Notes: generated by a model from the sequence alone, not told the origin. Positions 1 to 8,053 are shown, counted from the stretch's first letter. The stretch is 64,000 nt of DNA from Leeia aquatica (GCF_012641365.1 NZ_JABAIM010000003.1:186001-250000), one strand, 5' to 3'. Translations and numbers: made by a program.

Positions 1-1350
1 GTGGCGATTGTCGGTCAGCTGGACCGCTGGCTGCTGCTGCCTTTCCTTGGCTGGCTGGTGCTCTACATTGCCACCCTGTGCTTCTTCGTGCCACGCATGG
101 GCAAGGTTGGCCAGCGGCAGGCTGACGCACGCTCACTGATGACCGGCCGCATTACCGATGCTTACGCCAACATCACCACCGTCAAGCTGTTCTCGCATGC
201 CCAGCGTGAAGCGCACTATGCGCGCTCTGCCATGCAGGAATTCATGGCCTCGGTACATGCCCAGATGCGGCTCGCCTCCGGGTTTGACATCATCAACCAT
301 ATCCTGAGCATTGCGCTGATTGGCAGCACCGCCGGTGCCACCCTGTATCTGTGGACGCAAGGCCAGGTCGGGGTCGGTGCGGTGGCGGCGGCCACCGCCA
401 TGGCCTTGCGCCTGAATGGCATTTCACACTGGATCATGTGGGAAATGGCGGGCCTGTTCGAGCATATCGGCACGGTACAGGATGGCATGGCCACGCTGAG
501 CCGGGGCAATAGTGTGGTGGACCGCCCAGACGCCAAACCTTTGCTGGTGACCCAGGGGGACATCCACTTCGAGCACGTCACCTTCAACTACGGCGGCAAG
601 CGCCCGGTGATTGAGGCCTTGCAACTGAATATCCGCCCAGGCGAGAAGGTGGGGCTGGTTGGCCGATCCGGTGCGGGCAAGTCCACCATCGTCAACCTGC
701 TGCTGCGCTTTTACGATATTGAGCAAGGTCGCATCCTGATCGACGGGCAGGATATTTCAGGCGTAACACAAGATAGCCTGCGGGCGCAAATCGGCATGGT
801 GACGCAAGACACCTCGCTGCTGCACCGCTCGGTGAATGACAATATCCGCTATGGCCGGCCGGACGCCAGTGATGAACAGGTCGTCCACGCCGCACAGCGT
901 GCCGAAGCCCATGACTTTGTGCTGGAGCTTTCGGACCCGCAGGGTCGTAAAGGCTATGACGCCCACGTTGGTGAGCGTGGCGTGAAGCTGTCTGGCGGGC
1001 AACGTCAACGCATTGCCATTGCACGGGTGATGCTGAAAGATGCCCCCATCCTGCTGCTGGATGAGGCTACCAGTGCCCTGGACTCGGAAGTGGAAACCGC
1101 CATCCAGGCCAGCCTCTACAGACTGATGGAAGGCAAGACGGTGATTGCCATCGCCCACCGGCTCTCCACCATTGCGGCCATGGACCGGCTGATCGTGCTG
1201 GACAAGGGCCAGGTGGTGGAAGAGGGGAACCACCAGCAACTGCTGGAACTGGGTGGCATCTATGCCCGGTTGTGGGCGCACCAGAGCGGTGGTTTCCTCG
1301 GCGAGGAAGCCGACGAAGAAGCCGTAGAAGAGGCCCCCCTTCCAGCCTGA
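1..1350 (+). CDS. ABC exporter, fused membrane/ATPase subunit (5'-truncated)
   Basis: Inner-membrane ABC exporter half-transporter, cut by the window edge. The reading frame is open from base 1, and about 180 residues precede the nucleotide-binding domain where a complete exporter has about 330 with six helices. Hydrophobic segments are visible near residues 8-30 and 100-145. The ATPase domain shows Walker A GRSGAGKST (about 221), signature LSGGQRQR (about 330), Walker B ILLLDEAT (about 350) and the AHRLST switch His (about 387). The C-terminus ends in an acidic tail. By family it would export lipids, drugs or peptides; the substrate cannot be read. It is unlike the peptidase exporter at 5903, having no visible C39 region, although its true N-terminus is missing. 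Confidence 0.9.
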   Translation: MAIVGQLDRWLLLPFLGWLVLYIATLCFFVPRMGKVGQRQADARSLMTGRITDAYANITTVKLFSHAQREAHYARSAMQEFMASVHAQMRLASGFDIINHILSIALIGSTAGATLYLWTQGQVGVGAVAAATAMALRLNGISHWIMWEMAGLFEHIGTVQDGMATLSRGNSVVDRPDAKPLLVTQGDIHFEHVTFNYGGKRPVIEALQLNIRPGEKVGLVGRSGAGKSTIVNLLLRFYDIEQGRILIDGQDISGVTQDSLRAQIGMVTQDTSLLHRSVNDNIRYGRPDASDEQVVHAAQRAEAHDFVLELSDPQGRKGYDAHVGERGVKLSGGQRQRIAIARVMLKDAPILLLDEATSALDSEVETAIQASLYRLMEGKTVIAIAHRLSTIAAMDRLIVLDKGQVVEEGNHQQLLELGGIYARLWAHQSGGFLGEEADEEAVEEAPLPA

Positions 1351-1353
1351 CGC

Positions 1354-2217
1354 TTATTGGATGGGCAAGAAAATGTCCGTCACCGCTTCATGTGCTGGTA
1401 CATCCGGAAACAGGCGGACGCGCTGCAAGAAGAGCGGCGCGTCCCGCAACTGCGCTCCGCTGCCGGGGAGCCAGTGTCGGTACAGATGCAGGATGGCCCC
1501 CTCCAGCTGCTCATCCGGGCCAATATGGCGCAACACGGCACAGCGCCCGCCCGGCAATGTGCCCGCCACCACCCCTTGCGGATTCGCAGCCACTTCACCC
1601 TCCCAGGCCACGCACAGGTCGAAGCAGAAATCCGCCGGGGCGACATCGTCCGGATGGTGGTAACACACATTGTAGGTGGCATAACGGCTGGGCGGCAGGT
1701 GATGCGCCTTGCGCCAGGCAATGAAGCGTTGCAGGCTTTCCCCCAGCAAGGCGCTCGGTCCGCGATGCGGTAGCATAGCGACCCGTGTCAGGGGAAAATC
1801 ACGAATCAGGATGTCGGCATCCGGTTCAAACATGATGGCACTCCGTGCAGTATGCAAAGGCTGAAAAACACCCTGCCAGCGTTGCCACTGCGGTTGACGC
1901 CGAAACTGGCTCGGGCTGATACCAAAGCCTTGGCGAAACGCGCGTGACAAGGAAGCAGAGCTGTCATAGCCCAGATCGAGTGCAATGCGTGTGATGCTAT
2001 GGCGGGGCCGCCAGGCCAGCAAGGCCGCCGCACGCTGCAGGCGAGCCCCTTGCCGGAAAGCCAGCACGCTCAGGCCAAAGCGTGCGGTAAACAGGCGGTG
2101 AAAATGCCAGGGCGAACAGGCCGCCAGCTGACTCAAATCCTCACGCCCCTGCTTTTGGTCCAGATGATGTTCCAGACTGTGCCACACCTGCTGCCAACGC
2201 CGCGCATCGCGCATCAT
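1354..2217 (-). CDS. AraC-family regulator with GyrI-like effector domain
   Basis: DNA-binding transcription factor of 287 residues. The N-terminal part (about residues 8-110) has the two helix-turn-helix units of the AraC/SoxS family, including the typical IALDLGYDSSASLSRAFRQGFGISPSQFR stretch seen in segments. Residues about 135-285 look like a GyrI-like small-molecule-binding domain, as in Rob and BmrR-type regulators, with DILIRDFPLTRVAMLPHRGP at its start and a final DIFLPI strand. A strong AAGGAG ribosome site sits 5 bases before ATG 2217; ATG 2214 also follows. It converges on the ABC exporter gene with three bases between the stops. A role in drug or toxic-compound response is inferred from family only. 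Confidence 0.88.
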   Translation of the reverse strand: MMRDARRWQQVWHSLEHHLDQKQGREDLSQLAACSPWHFHRLFTARFGLSVLAFRQGARLQRAAALLAWRPRHSITRIALDLGYDSSASLSRAFRQGFGISPSQFRRQPQWQRWQGVFQPLHTARSAIMFEPDADILIRDFPLTRVAMLPHRGPSALLGESLQRFIAWRKAHHLPPSRYATYNVCYHHPDDVAPADFCFDLCVAWEGEVAANPQGVVAGTLPGGRCAVLRHIGPDEQLEGAILHLYRHWLPGSGAQLRDAPLFLQRVRLFPDVPAHEAVTDIFLPIQ

Positions 2218-2299
2218 TCACACTCCTTCTGAGTGGCATCAGCTTAAGCGGCGCGCAGCATGAACACTTGGCAGATCGTGCGAACCTGCATGGCAGGAT

Positions 2300-2656
2300 T
2301 TACTTGCAGCGTTGCAGCTTGCGGTCGTTCACCAGCAGGAATTTGCCATCAGGGGACAGCTTGAGTGTGAATGGCGCCTTGTACACCTCCCCTTCTTCAT
2401 TGCAGGAGAACGTGCCCTCCAGCAAGGTTGCCGTACTGACCTTCGGCGACTTCAGGGTACACACTTGCTCATACTGCATGAGGGTCTTGCTGTCGATGAC
2501 ATAACCCACGTCATCGTCCGGCAGGACAGCTTTACAGCCCTGCTTGGCCGTCACATCCACCCAGTTACCACGAAACGGGGCCGGGATGGTCGTCGCTGCC
2601 GCCAGGGCAGCACTACTGCTCATCGCAGCAACCAACAACAACAGCAAGGTACGCAT
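2300..2656 (-). CDS. Small secreted protein of unknown function
   Basis: I do not recognise this 118-residue protein. From ATG 2656 it starts MRTLLLLLVAAMSSSAALAA, a clear Sec signal peptide with an Ala-x-Ala cleavage site. An upstream in-frame start would add 21 residues ahead of the signal and is unlikely. The mature part has four cysteines (in QGCKAV, EQVCTL, FSCNE and the C-terminal QRCK), which could form two disulfides in the periplasm. It reads as a compact beta-rich domain around GNWVDVTAKQ. It stands alone between the AraC gene and the peptide island, with no operon partner. Confidence 0.7.
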   Translation of the reverse strand: MRTLLLLLVAAMSSSAALAAATTIPAPFRGNWVDVTAKQGCKAVLPDDDVGYVIDSKTLMQYEQVCTLKSPKVSTATLLEGTFSCNEEGEVYKAPFTLKLSPDGKFLLVNDRKLQRCK

Positions 2657-2736
2657 CAGTGTCTTTCGAGGGTGAGGTGACAATCCCTCATTATACCAAC
2701 AGCATCCAGCATCAACCACATCAAGTCCCCGCCGCC

Positions 2737-2781
2737 CTCACCCACCTGCCCCTCACCCACCTGCCCCTCACCCACCTGCCC
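2737..2781. repeat. Three tandem copies of a 15-bp unit
   Basis: CTCACCCACCTGCCC occurs three times without mismatch at 2737, 2752 and 2767, then breaks off after CTC. It is not in a gene I support. Being a perfect short tandem array, its copy number may vary between strains. Confidence 0.9.
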
Positions 2782-2907
2782 CTCGCCTCGCATCATCCTT
2801 GCTCATCGCATCCACTCGTGTGGGGTGTCCCGCACCCACTTACTCATGCGAATATTCTTTCCATAAAAAATGGAGTCACTAATTTTCCACAAAAGTAAAA
2901 ATAATAA

Positions 2908-2936
2908 TTTACATAAAGATAGAATAAAACTAGGAT
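2908..2936 (+). promoter_or_regulatory. Sigma-70-type promoter for the peptide/exporter cluster
   Basis: TTTACA (2908-2913, five of six bases of the -35 consensus) is followed by a 17-bp spacer and TAGGAT (2931-2936, four of six). Transcription would start near 2943, giving about 75 bases of leader before the first peptide ATG at 3018. It lies at the edge of the AT-rich stretch. Confidence 0.55.
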
Positions 2937-3017
2937 TGTGCACCCACCGCGTCCGCTATCCGACCAGTTGGGTGAAGTCAGTTAACCCTCTAACCACATA
3001 CAAAACAGGAGCACCAC

Positions 3018-3215
3018 ATGCAACAGCATTCCCAGCACCTGCAAGAACTGTCGATGGAAGAAATCGCTCACGTCAATGGCGGCCTGCAAGATCCAGGCAA
3101 GCAATGGCTTTTTCTGACCCCCTCCTCCATCAAGCTGGACGCCGGGGGCGGCTTGTTTGGCAGCTACAACTGGGACAATGGCAGCTGGAGCGTGGGCGTT
3201 CGTTTCAGCTTTTAA
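3018..3215 (+). CDS. Double-glycine-leader precursor peptide 1 (bacteriocin-like)
   Basis: A 65-residue peptide precursor. Residues 1-22 form a class II bacteriocin/microcin-type leader ending ELSMEEIAHVNGG, with the acidic, hydrophobic spacing and Gly-Gly that C39 peptidases cut. The predicted mature product is 43 residues, begins LQDPGKQ, has no cysteine, is Gly/Ser/Asn/Trp-rich and ends in the alternating pattern SYNWDNGSWSVGVRFSF. A CAGGAG ribosome site is 7 bases before the ATG. It is the first gene after the promoter at 2908 and shares the motif SYNW-NGSWS with peptide 2. The matching exporter lies 1.4 kb downstream on the same strand. Bacteriocin function is inference; secreted signalling or adhesive peptides are alternatives. 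Confidence 0.8.
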   Translation: MQQHSQHLQELSMEEIAHVNGGLQDPGKQWLFLTPSSIKLDAGGGLFGSYNWDNGSWSVGVRFSF

Positions 3216-3334
3216 GCCCGCGACAAGACTTGGCTTTCTCATGTGACATGCATATGCCCCTGGGCCTTCGAGCATACCGAAGTGCACGCCCAGGCAAACG
3301 CATATCAGCCTGCAAATGAACAGGAGTAGCAAAA

Positions 3335-3577
3335 ATGGAAATGTTGTCTCACGAAGAACTGAACGGCGTGGCCGGTGGTACCAACCCTAGCTTTTCTCTT
3401 ACCTCCAGCTCCATCAGCGGCACGTACAGCTTTGGCAGCGGCTCGGTCAATGGCAGTTACAACTGGGGTAATGGCAGCTGGAGCGCCGGAGGGAGTTACA
3501 ACTCCGGCAACTGGACGTTCTCTGGCGGTTTCGGCAGCGGTGGTAGCTGGAATGCGGGTGTAACGCTCCACTTCTGA
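3335..3577 (+). CDS. Double-glycine-leader precursor peptide 2, Gly/Ser/Asn/Trp repeats
   Basis: An 80-residue precursor with a very short leader, MEMLSHEELNGVAGG (15 residues), then a 65-residue product without cysteine or acidic residues. The product is a low-complexity string of beta-like units rich in Ser, Gly, Asn, Tyr and Trp, with GSYNWGNGSWS, GSYNSGNWTFS and GSWNAGVTLHF as successive variants, ending in Phe. It shares the SYNW-NGSWS core with peptide 1, so the two look like paralogues of different length. AGGAG lies 8 bases before the ATG. It could be a pore- or fibre-forming peptide; the sequence alone does not decide. Confidence 0.8.
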   Translation: MEMLSHEELNGVAGGTNPSFSLTSSSISGTYSFGSGSVNGSYNWGNGSWSAGGSYNSGNWTFSGGFGSGGSWNAGVTLHF

Positions 3578-3591
3578 TCCGCAGGGCCGGT

Positions 3592-3628
3592 GGCTGCCTT
3601 GCTTGCCTGATCAAGCAGCAAGGCAGCC
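3592..3628 (+). other. Inverted repeat between peptide genes 2 and 3
   Basis: GGCTGCCTTGC (3592-3602) and GCAAGGCAGCC (3618-3628) form a perfect 11-bp stem with a 15-base loop, inside which TTG and CAA can pair further. No U-tract follows (TAAAAAC comes next), so it is more likely an mRNA-stability or partial-attenuation element than a strong terminator. Confidence 0.5.
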
Positions 3629-3678
3629 TAAAAACGATAGACCCGATCCATTCGGGCATCACAAAAGGGAGTGATCAA

Positions 3679-3915
3679 ATGGAAATGTTGTTGCAACAGG
3701 AAATTCAGCAAGTCGCAGGTGCAAGAGCGCGTGATAACTGGGTGGCCGATCTCCTCGGTGAACCACGCGGCATGGGTGATGCTGTGCCACCTAGCGCGGG
3801 CGGTGGGTACCCTGGGTATTTGCCCCCCTACCAAAGCGTCGGGATGGCTGGGATGACCCCGGAGGAGCGTCTGGACTACATTAACGCCATTCGCAATGCA
3901 TCCAGCCACCCGTAA
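3679..3915 (+). CDS. Precursor peptide 3 with Gly-Ala leader
   Basis: A 78-residue precursor whose first residues, MEMLLQQEIQQVAGA, parallel the leader of peptide 2 (both begin MEML and have -VAG-), with Gly-Ala replacing Gly-Gly at the cleavage site, a variant known in this leader class. The 63-residue product is unrelated in sequence to peptides 1 and 2: charged start RARDNW, a Pro/Gly/Tyr-rich middle (GGGYPGYLPPY) and a C-terminal helix-like TPEERLDYINAIRNA. It has no cysteine. An AAGGGAG ribosome site precedes the ATG. It may be a partner peptide, an immunity factor or a signalling peptide; I cannot tell which. Confidence 0.65.
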   Translation: MEMLLQQEIQQVAGARARDNWVADLLGEPRGMGDAVPPSAGGGYPGYLPPYQSVGMAGMTPEERLDYINAIRNASSHP

Positions 3916-3990
3916 GGGGGTGCCCCCATTGCGGCTTGTCCCGGCAGCACAGGGAAACCCGCAGACCGGGTAGATGGATCAGAGCATAGA

Positions 3991-4013
3991 CGGGCTCACG
4001 CATGCCGAGCCCG
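3991..4013 (+). other. Small hairpin in the peptide 3-4 spacer
   Basis: CGGGCTC (3991-3997) and GAGCCCG (4007-4013) pair perfectly around a 9-base loop, within the 237-base gap between peptide genes 3 and 4. No U-tract follows. A second tight hairpin (GGGGG-TG-CCCCC) begins right after the peptide 3 stop codon. Confidence 0.4.
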
Positions 4014-4152
4014 CCTCTGAAGCCGGTCATGGTCATTGCAGTCTGGTGCTGAACGAGCAAATACACGCTCACCCTCCCCCGCTCGTCGCACCCATGCCAT
4101 GTCTGGCAAGCAACACACTGAGAAAATAACAATTCATGTTAAGGAGTGAACC

Positions 4153-4458
4153 ATGACACAGCAACAGCACGCGTTGCAGACCCTGAGCCTGGAAGAAGTC
4201 GCATTGGTGTCAGGCGGGGGCGACGAAGAATGGACCGAAATTGATACCCGCGAATTAGGGGCAAATTACGTTATGCTCACGTGGGCAGAAGTGCCGAGAA
4301 ACCAGGCAGGAATGGCCTCTGGGGGAAGTGGCACGGTGTGGATCATGCAGCCAACACCAGGAGCCATTTTCCCTCACAACACCCCCGATTCGACAACGAG
4401 CCCCACGCCCACCGCGAATCCCAATGAAGTCGATGCATTCGGCAATCCCTTGCCGTAA
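4153..4458 (+). CDS. Double-glycine-leader precursor peptide 4
   Basis: A 101-residue precursor with a 22-residue leader ending TLSLEEVALVSGG, closely like that of peptide 1 (both begin with Gln/His-rich residues and carry LS-EE). The 79-residue product is acidic at first (GDEEWTEIDTRELG), then neutral, and ends in a Thr/Pro/Asn-rich tail finishing VDAFGNPLP. There is no cysteine and no Gly/Ser/Asn repeat, so it belongs to a different product family from peptides 1 and 2 but should use the same exporter. AAGGAG lies 6 bases before the ATG. It is the last precursor before the secretion genes. Confidence 0.75.
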   Translation: MTQQQHALQTLSLEEVALVSGGGDEEWTEIDTRELGANYVMLTWAEVPRNQAGMASGGSGTVWIMQPTPGAIFPHNTPDSTTSPTPTANPNEVDAFGNPLP

Positions 4459-4495
4459 GGGTGTGCTTTCTCCGGCGTCACTGCTGGAAAACGTT

Positions 4496-4521
4496 CGGGG
4501 CAGGCGCTTGCGTCTGCCCCG
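4496..4521 (+). other. Strong hairpin between precursor genes and secretion genes
   Basis: CGGGGCAG (4496-4503) pairs with CTGCCCCG (4514-4521), and three more inner pairs (one G-U) extend the stem to 11 bp. It lies between the peptide 4 stop and the adaptor ATG at 4629, where an attenuator would give more peptide than exporter. The bases after it (TCCGGGCTTTACC) are only weakly U-rich. Confidence 0.45.
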
Positions 4522-4628
4522 TCCGGGCTTTACCCTCCCTTACCGGTCCGGATACGCGGCATGCTGCCTGCGACAAGCCAGACGGTCCACGGGTGCGGCC
4601 CGCTTGTTTGTTGAAGGATAGGACTGAA

Positions 4629-5882
4629 ATGCGTCCCCTGTTTCGTGAGGAAGCCCTGCGCCACCAGCAGATTCGCTGGCTGGGAGACATTCTGTTGACC
4701 CAGCCCATGGCGACGTGGGTGCTGACCGGGCTGGCACTGGCACTGGCAGGCGCGCTGCTGGCGCTGCTGATCTTTGGCAGTTATACCCGGCACAGCACCA
4801 TCAATGGCGAGTTGCGGCCCGACAAAGGCACCCTCAGTATCCGCGCTCCTCAATCCGGGCTGGTGTTGCGCAAGCTGGTGCAGGAAGGCCAGCCGGTGCG
4901 CAAGGGGCAGGCGTTGTTCATCCTGGGCAGCGACCGGGATGCCTCCAGCCAGCCCGCCATCCAGCAAGCCATCAGTGAACAGATTGCCAAGCGCAGGCAG
5001 AGCCTGGAGACGCAGCGCAGCCGGACCCAGGCCCTGCAGTTGCAGGAGCAGCAGCGCTTGCAGACCCAGCTCTCCAGTCTGGGCAACGAAATGGACAAGC
5101 TGAAAATGGCCATGTCGATGCAGCAGGAGCGTACACGGCTGGCGGAGGGCGTGGTCAAGCGCTACGAGTCGCTGGTGGAACAGCACTTTGTCTCAGCAGA
5201 GCAATTAGCCCAGAAGCAATCTGAGCTGCTGGATCAACGCAGCCGCCTGCAGCAACTGGAAAAGGAGCAAGCCGGGCTGCAACGGCAATTTGCCGACACC
5301 GAGCGCCAGTTGCAGCAATTGCCGGGGCAACAGCAGAACCAGCTTTCCGGGCTGGAGCGGGAGCTGGCCGAGCTGAACCAAGAGTGGATGGAGAGTGAAT
5401 CCCGCCGTACCATCACGCTGACTGCTCCGGAAGATGGCGTCGCCACGGCTGTGCTTGCCGAGCAAGGGCAGCCCGTCAACCCGGAACGCCCGCTGATGAG
5501 CCTGATCCCGGCCCATGCCCGCCTGCAGGCACGGCTGTACGCCCCCAGTCAGGATATTGGCTTCATCCGCCCCGGCAATCGGGTGGTCTTGCGCTATGCA
5601 GCTTACCCCTTCCAGAAGTTCGGCCACCAGACCGGCAAGGTGATTTCCGTCTCGCGCACCAGCATCAACCTGCAGGAAAGCGGGGTTGCAGCTGCCGACA
5701 CGCGAAGCGAGCCCATGTACCAGATTACCGTGCAGCTGGCGCAGCAGGATTTTGTCAGCCGTGGCGGGCATTTCCCCTTGCAGCCCGGCATGCGGCTGCA
5801 GGCGGAGGTACAGCAGGAACGTCGCAAATTGTATGAGTGGGCGCTGGAGCCCTTGTTCGGTTTTAGCGACCGCTTGCAATAA
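4629..5882 (+). CDS. HlyD/CvaA-type periplasmic adaptor for peptide secretion
   Basis: Membrane-fusion adaptor of 417 residues linking the inner-membrane ABC exporter to an outer-membrane channel. A single transmembrane helix lies at about residues 28-50, followed by the first lipoyl half (IRAPQSGLVLRKLVQEGQPVRKGQ in segments), a long Gln/Leu/Arg-rich coiled coil (about 115-255), the second lipoyl half (ITLTAPEDGVATAVLAEQGQPV) and a beta-barrel domain. This is the layout of CvaA of colicin V export rather than of RND adaptors. I start it at ATG 4629, preceded by AAGGA; the open frame extends upstream without a good ribosome site. It is 20 bases before the exporter gene, so cotranscription is likely. 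No TolC gene is in the window, so a genomic TolC is presumably shared. Confidence 0.9.
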   Translation: MRPLFREEALRHQQIRWLGDILLTQPMATWVLTGLALALAGALLALLIFGSYTRHSTINGELRPDKGTLSIRAPQSGLVLRKLVQEGQPVRKGQALFILGSDRDASSQPAIQQAISEQIAKRRQSLETQRSRTQALQLQEQQRLQTQLSSLGNEMDKLKMAMSMQQERTRLAEGVVKRYESLVEQHFVSAEQLAQKQSELLDQRSRLQQLEKEQAGLQRQFADTERQLQQLPGQQQNQLSGLERELAELNQEWMESESRRTITLTAPEDGVATAVLAEQGQPVNPERPLMSLIPAHARLQARLYAPSQDIGFIRPGNRVVLRYAAYPFQKFGHQTGKVISVSRTSINLQESGVAAADTRSEPMYQITVQLAQQDFVSRGGHFPLQPGMRLQAEVQQERRKLYEWALEPLFGFSDRLQ

Positions 5883-5902
5883 ATCTTTCCGGATCCGTGC
5901 TC

Positions 5903-8053
5903 ATGTCCATCCTTCAGCATCTGCGCTTCAGCATGTCGCCGCAACTGCCGATCATTCTGCAAACCGAGGCAGCGGAGTGTGGCCTGGCTTGTCTGGCCAT
6001 GGTGTCCTCCTGGCATGGTCATCGCGTTGACCTGCCCACCCTGCGCAATCGCTTCAACATCTCGCTCAAGGGGGTCACCCTCGCCAATCTGATACAGATG
6101 GCCAACCAGCTGGAGATGAACAGCCGTCCGCTCAAGCTGGAGCTGACCGAACTGGACCAGCTGCGCCGCCCCTGTATCCTGCACTGGAACCTCAACCACT
6201 TTGTGGTGTTGCATGCGGTCAATCGGCGCGGCATTGTCATCCACGACCCCGCGCTGGGCAAGCGGCAGCTCTCCTGGGAAGAAGCATCGCGCAGCTTTAC
6301 CGGTGTGGCGCTGGAGCTGTGGCCCAGCAAGCCGTTTCAACCCAGAACCGAAGTACAGCGGGTACGCCTGCGGGAACTGATGGGGCAGGTTGGCGGCTTT
6401 CGTCAGGCTTTGTGGCAAATCCTCGGCCTTTCCGCCGCGCTGGAGGTGTTCTCCCTGATCACCCCGTTGATGATGCAGTGGGTGCTGGACCATGTGCTGA
6501 CCACCGGCGATCTGGACTTGCTGACCACGCTGGGCATCAGCTTTCTCACGCTGACCTTTTTCAATCAAGCCATCAATGCATTGCGAAAATGGGTAATGCT
6601 GTATCTGGGGACCACCCTGAACCTGCAATGGCGCAGCAATCTGTTCACCCACCTGCTGAACCTGCCGGTGCAGTACTTTGAAAGACGTCATGTCGGCGAT
6701 GTGGTGTCACGCTTCGGCAGCATTGATGCCATCCAGCAAACGCTGACCACCTCTTTCATGGAGGCCATTCTCGACGGGATCATGACCCTGCTCACCTTGA
6801 CCGTCATGTACCTGTATAGCCCGGCACTGGCGACCATCGCGGTACTGGCCATGCTGGCCTATGCCGTGGGCCGCGCGCTCTGGTTCAGACCTTTGCGCAA
6901 TGCCACCGAAGCCCAGATTGTGTATGCCGCGCGTCAGCAGAGTCATTTTCTCGAGTCCATACGCGGGATCAAGGCCATCAAGCTGTTTCAGCGGCAGGAC
7001 ATCCGCCGCTCGACCTGGCTCACCCTGCAAGCCGAGCAAGTCAATGCCGGTGTGCGTACCCAGCAAATGAGCATTGCGTATGAGGTGTATAACAGCCTGC
7101 TGTTCGGGCTGGTGCATGTGGTGATGATCTGGGTCGGTGCCAAAGCCGTGCTGGCTGGCGAATACACCGCGGGTGCCCTGATGGCATTCATTGCCTATAA
7201 AACCCAGTTTGATGGCCGGGTCAGCAGCTTGGTCAACAAGTACTTTGAGCTCAAGATGCTGCAGCTGCAAGGCGCACGGCTGGCCGATATCGCGCTGACC
7301 CCGCCCGAAACCCTGCAGCGGGAGCACGCAGAACCGACGGAAACGATCACCGGCGCAGCCGACATCACCTTGCAGGAGGTTCGCTTCCGTTACGGCACCC
7401 ATGAAAGCTGGGTGCTGGATGGCGCCTCGCTGAAGGTGAACGCAGGGGAATCCGTCGCCATTGTCGGGCCCTCAGGCTGCGGCAAAACCACCCTGATTCA
7501 TGTGATGCTGGGGATCCATACCCCGGAATCCGGCGATGTCTGCATTGGCGATGTCAGCCTGAAGAAGCTGGGGCCCAATGCCATCCGGCAGCTGGTCGGC
7601 ACCGTGATGCAGGATGATGTACTGTTCGCCGGTTCCATCAAGGACAATATCAGCTTCTTTGATCCCCATGCAGACCGCGAATGGGTAGAGGAATGTGCCC
7701 AGCGTGCCGCCATTCATGAGGATATCCTGCGGATGCCCATGGGCTATAACACCCTGGTCGGCGACATGGGCACCGCCGTGTCGGGCGGCCAGAAGCAGCG
7801 CCTGCTGCTGGCGCGCGCCCTCTACAAGCGCCCGCATATTCTCTACCTGGACGAGGCGACCAGCAGCCTGGATGTGGAGCTGGAGCACCTCGTCAACCAG
7901 TCGGTGAAGGCACTGCAGATTACCCGCATCATCGTCGCACACCGCCCGCAAACCATCGCCTCTGCAGATCGGGTGGTCTTGCTGCAACAAGGCAAGCTAC
8001 AGGAGCTGTCTCGCACTGCTGACGTGGCCATGCCGGAAGCCAGCCTCAGCTGA
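5903..8053 (+). CDS. C39-peptidase-containing ABC exporter (CvaB/PCAT type)
   Basis: Bifunctional leader peptidase and exporter, 716 residues from ATG 5903 (GTG 5897 in frame is an alternative). The N-terminal C39 domain has [14 protein letters not shown] with the catalytic Cys near residue 26, NHFVVL with the catalytic His near 99, and HDP with the Asp near 115, so the protease looks active. A six-helix membrane domain spans about 165-440. The ATPase has Walker [10 protein letters not shown] (about 522), signature VSGGQKQR and Walker [12 protein letters not shown] (about 645). It would cut the Gly-Gly/Gly-Ala leaders of the four precursors upstream and export the products with the adaptor encoded just before it. 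Its 3' end overlaps the convergent metH by 8 bases. Confidence 0.93.
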   Translation: MSILQHLRFSMSPQLPIILQTEAAECGLACLAMVSSWHGHRVDLPTLRNRFNISLKGVTLANLIQMANQLEMNSRPLKLELTELDQLRRPCILHWNLNHFVVLHAVNRRGIVIHDPALGKRQLSWEEASRSFTGVALELWPSKPFQPRTEVQRVRLRELMGQVGGFRQALWQILGLSAALEVFSLITPLMMQWVLDHVLTTGDLDLLTTLGISFLTLTFFNQAINALRKWVMLYLGTTLNLQWRSNLFTHLLNLPVQYFERRHVGDVVSRFGSIDAIQQTLTTSFMEAILDGIMTLLTLTVMYLYSPALATIAVLAMLAYAVGRALWFRPLRNATEAQIVYAARQQSHFLESIRGIKAIKLFQRQDIRRSTWLTLQAEQVNAGVRTQQMSIAYEVYNSLLFGLVHVVMIWVGAKAVLAGEYTAGALMAFIAYKTQFDGRVSSLVNKYFELKMLQLQGARLADIALTPPETLQREHAEPTETITGAADITLQEVRFRYGTHESWVLDGASLKVNAGESVAIVGPSGCGKTTLIHVMLGIHTPESGDVCIGDVSLKKLGPNAIRQLVGTVMQDDVLFAGSIKDNISFFDPHADREWVEECAQRAAIHEDILRMPMGYNTLVGDMGTAVSGGQKQRLLLARALYKRPHILYLDEATSSLDVELEHLVNQSVKALQITRIIVAHRPQTIASADRVVLLQQGKLQELSRTADVAMPEASLS

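Larger units (their letters stand above)
2657..3017. other. Gene-free, AT-rich upstream region of the peptide island
   Basis: I see no convincing gene in these 361 bases. The left part holds a 15-bp tandem repeat (2737-2781). From about 2850 to 2935 base composition falls sharply (runs of A and T), unlike the GC-rich surroundings, and a sigma-70-type promoter lies at its right end. The 5' leader of the first peptide gene fills the rest. The composition break fits an acquired island or a silencer-sensitive promoter, which is inference. Confidence 0.6.

Noticed and set aside
2737-2781. Possible CRISPR array
   Set aside because: The three 15-bp units are directly joined, with no spacers and no cas genes nearby.
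3974-4129. 51-codon ORF in the spacer between peptides 3 and 4
   Set aside because: Only weak GGGTAG precedes its ATG, it crosses a hairpin, and the product has no leader, helix or membrane segment. Not supported without conservation.
5603-6691. 362-codon minus-strand frame in the exporter cluster
   Set aside because: Considered as an immunity gene, but it is antisense to both adaptor and exporter and has no coherent fold pattern or ribosome site.
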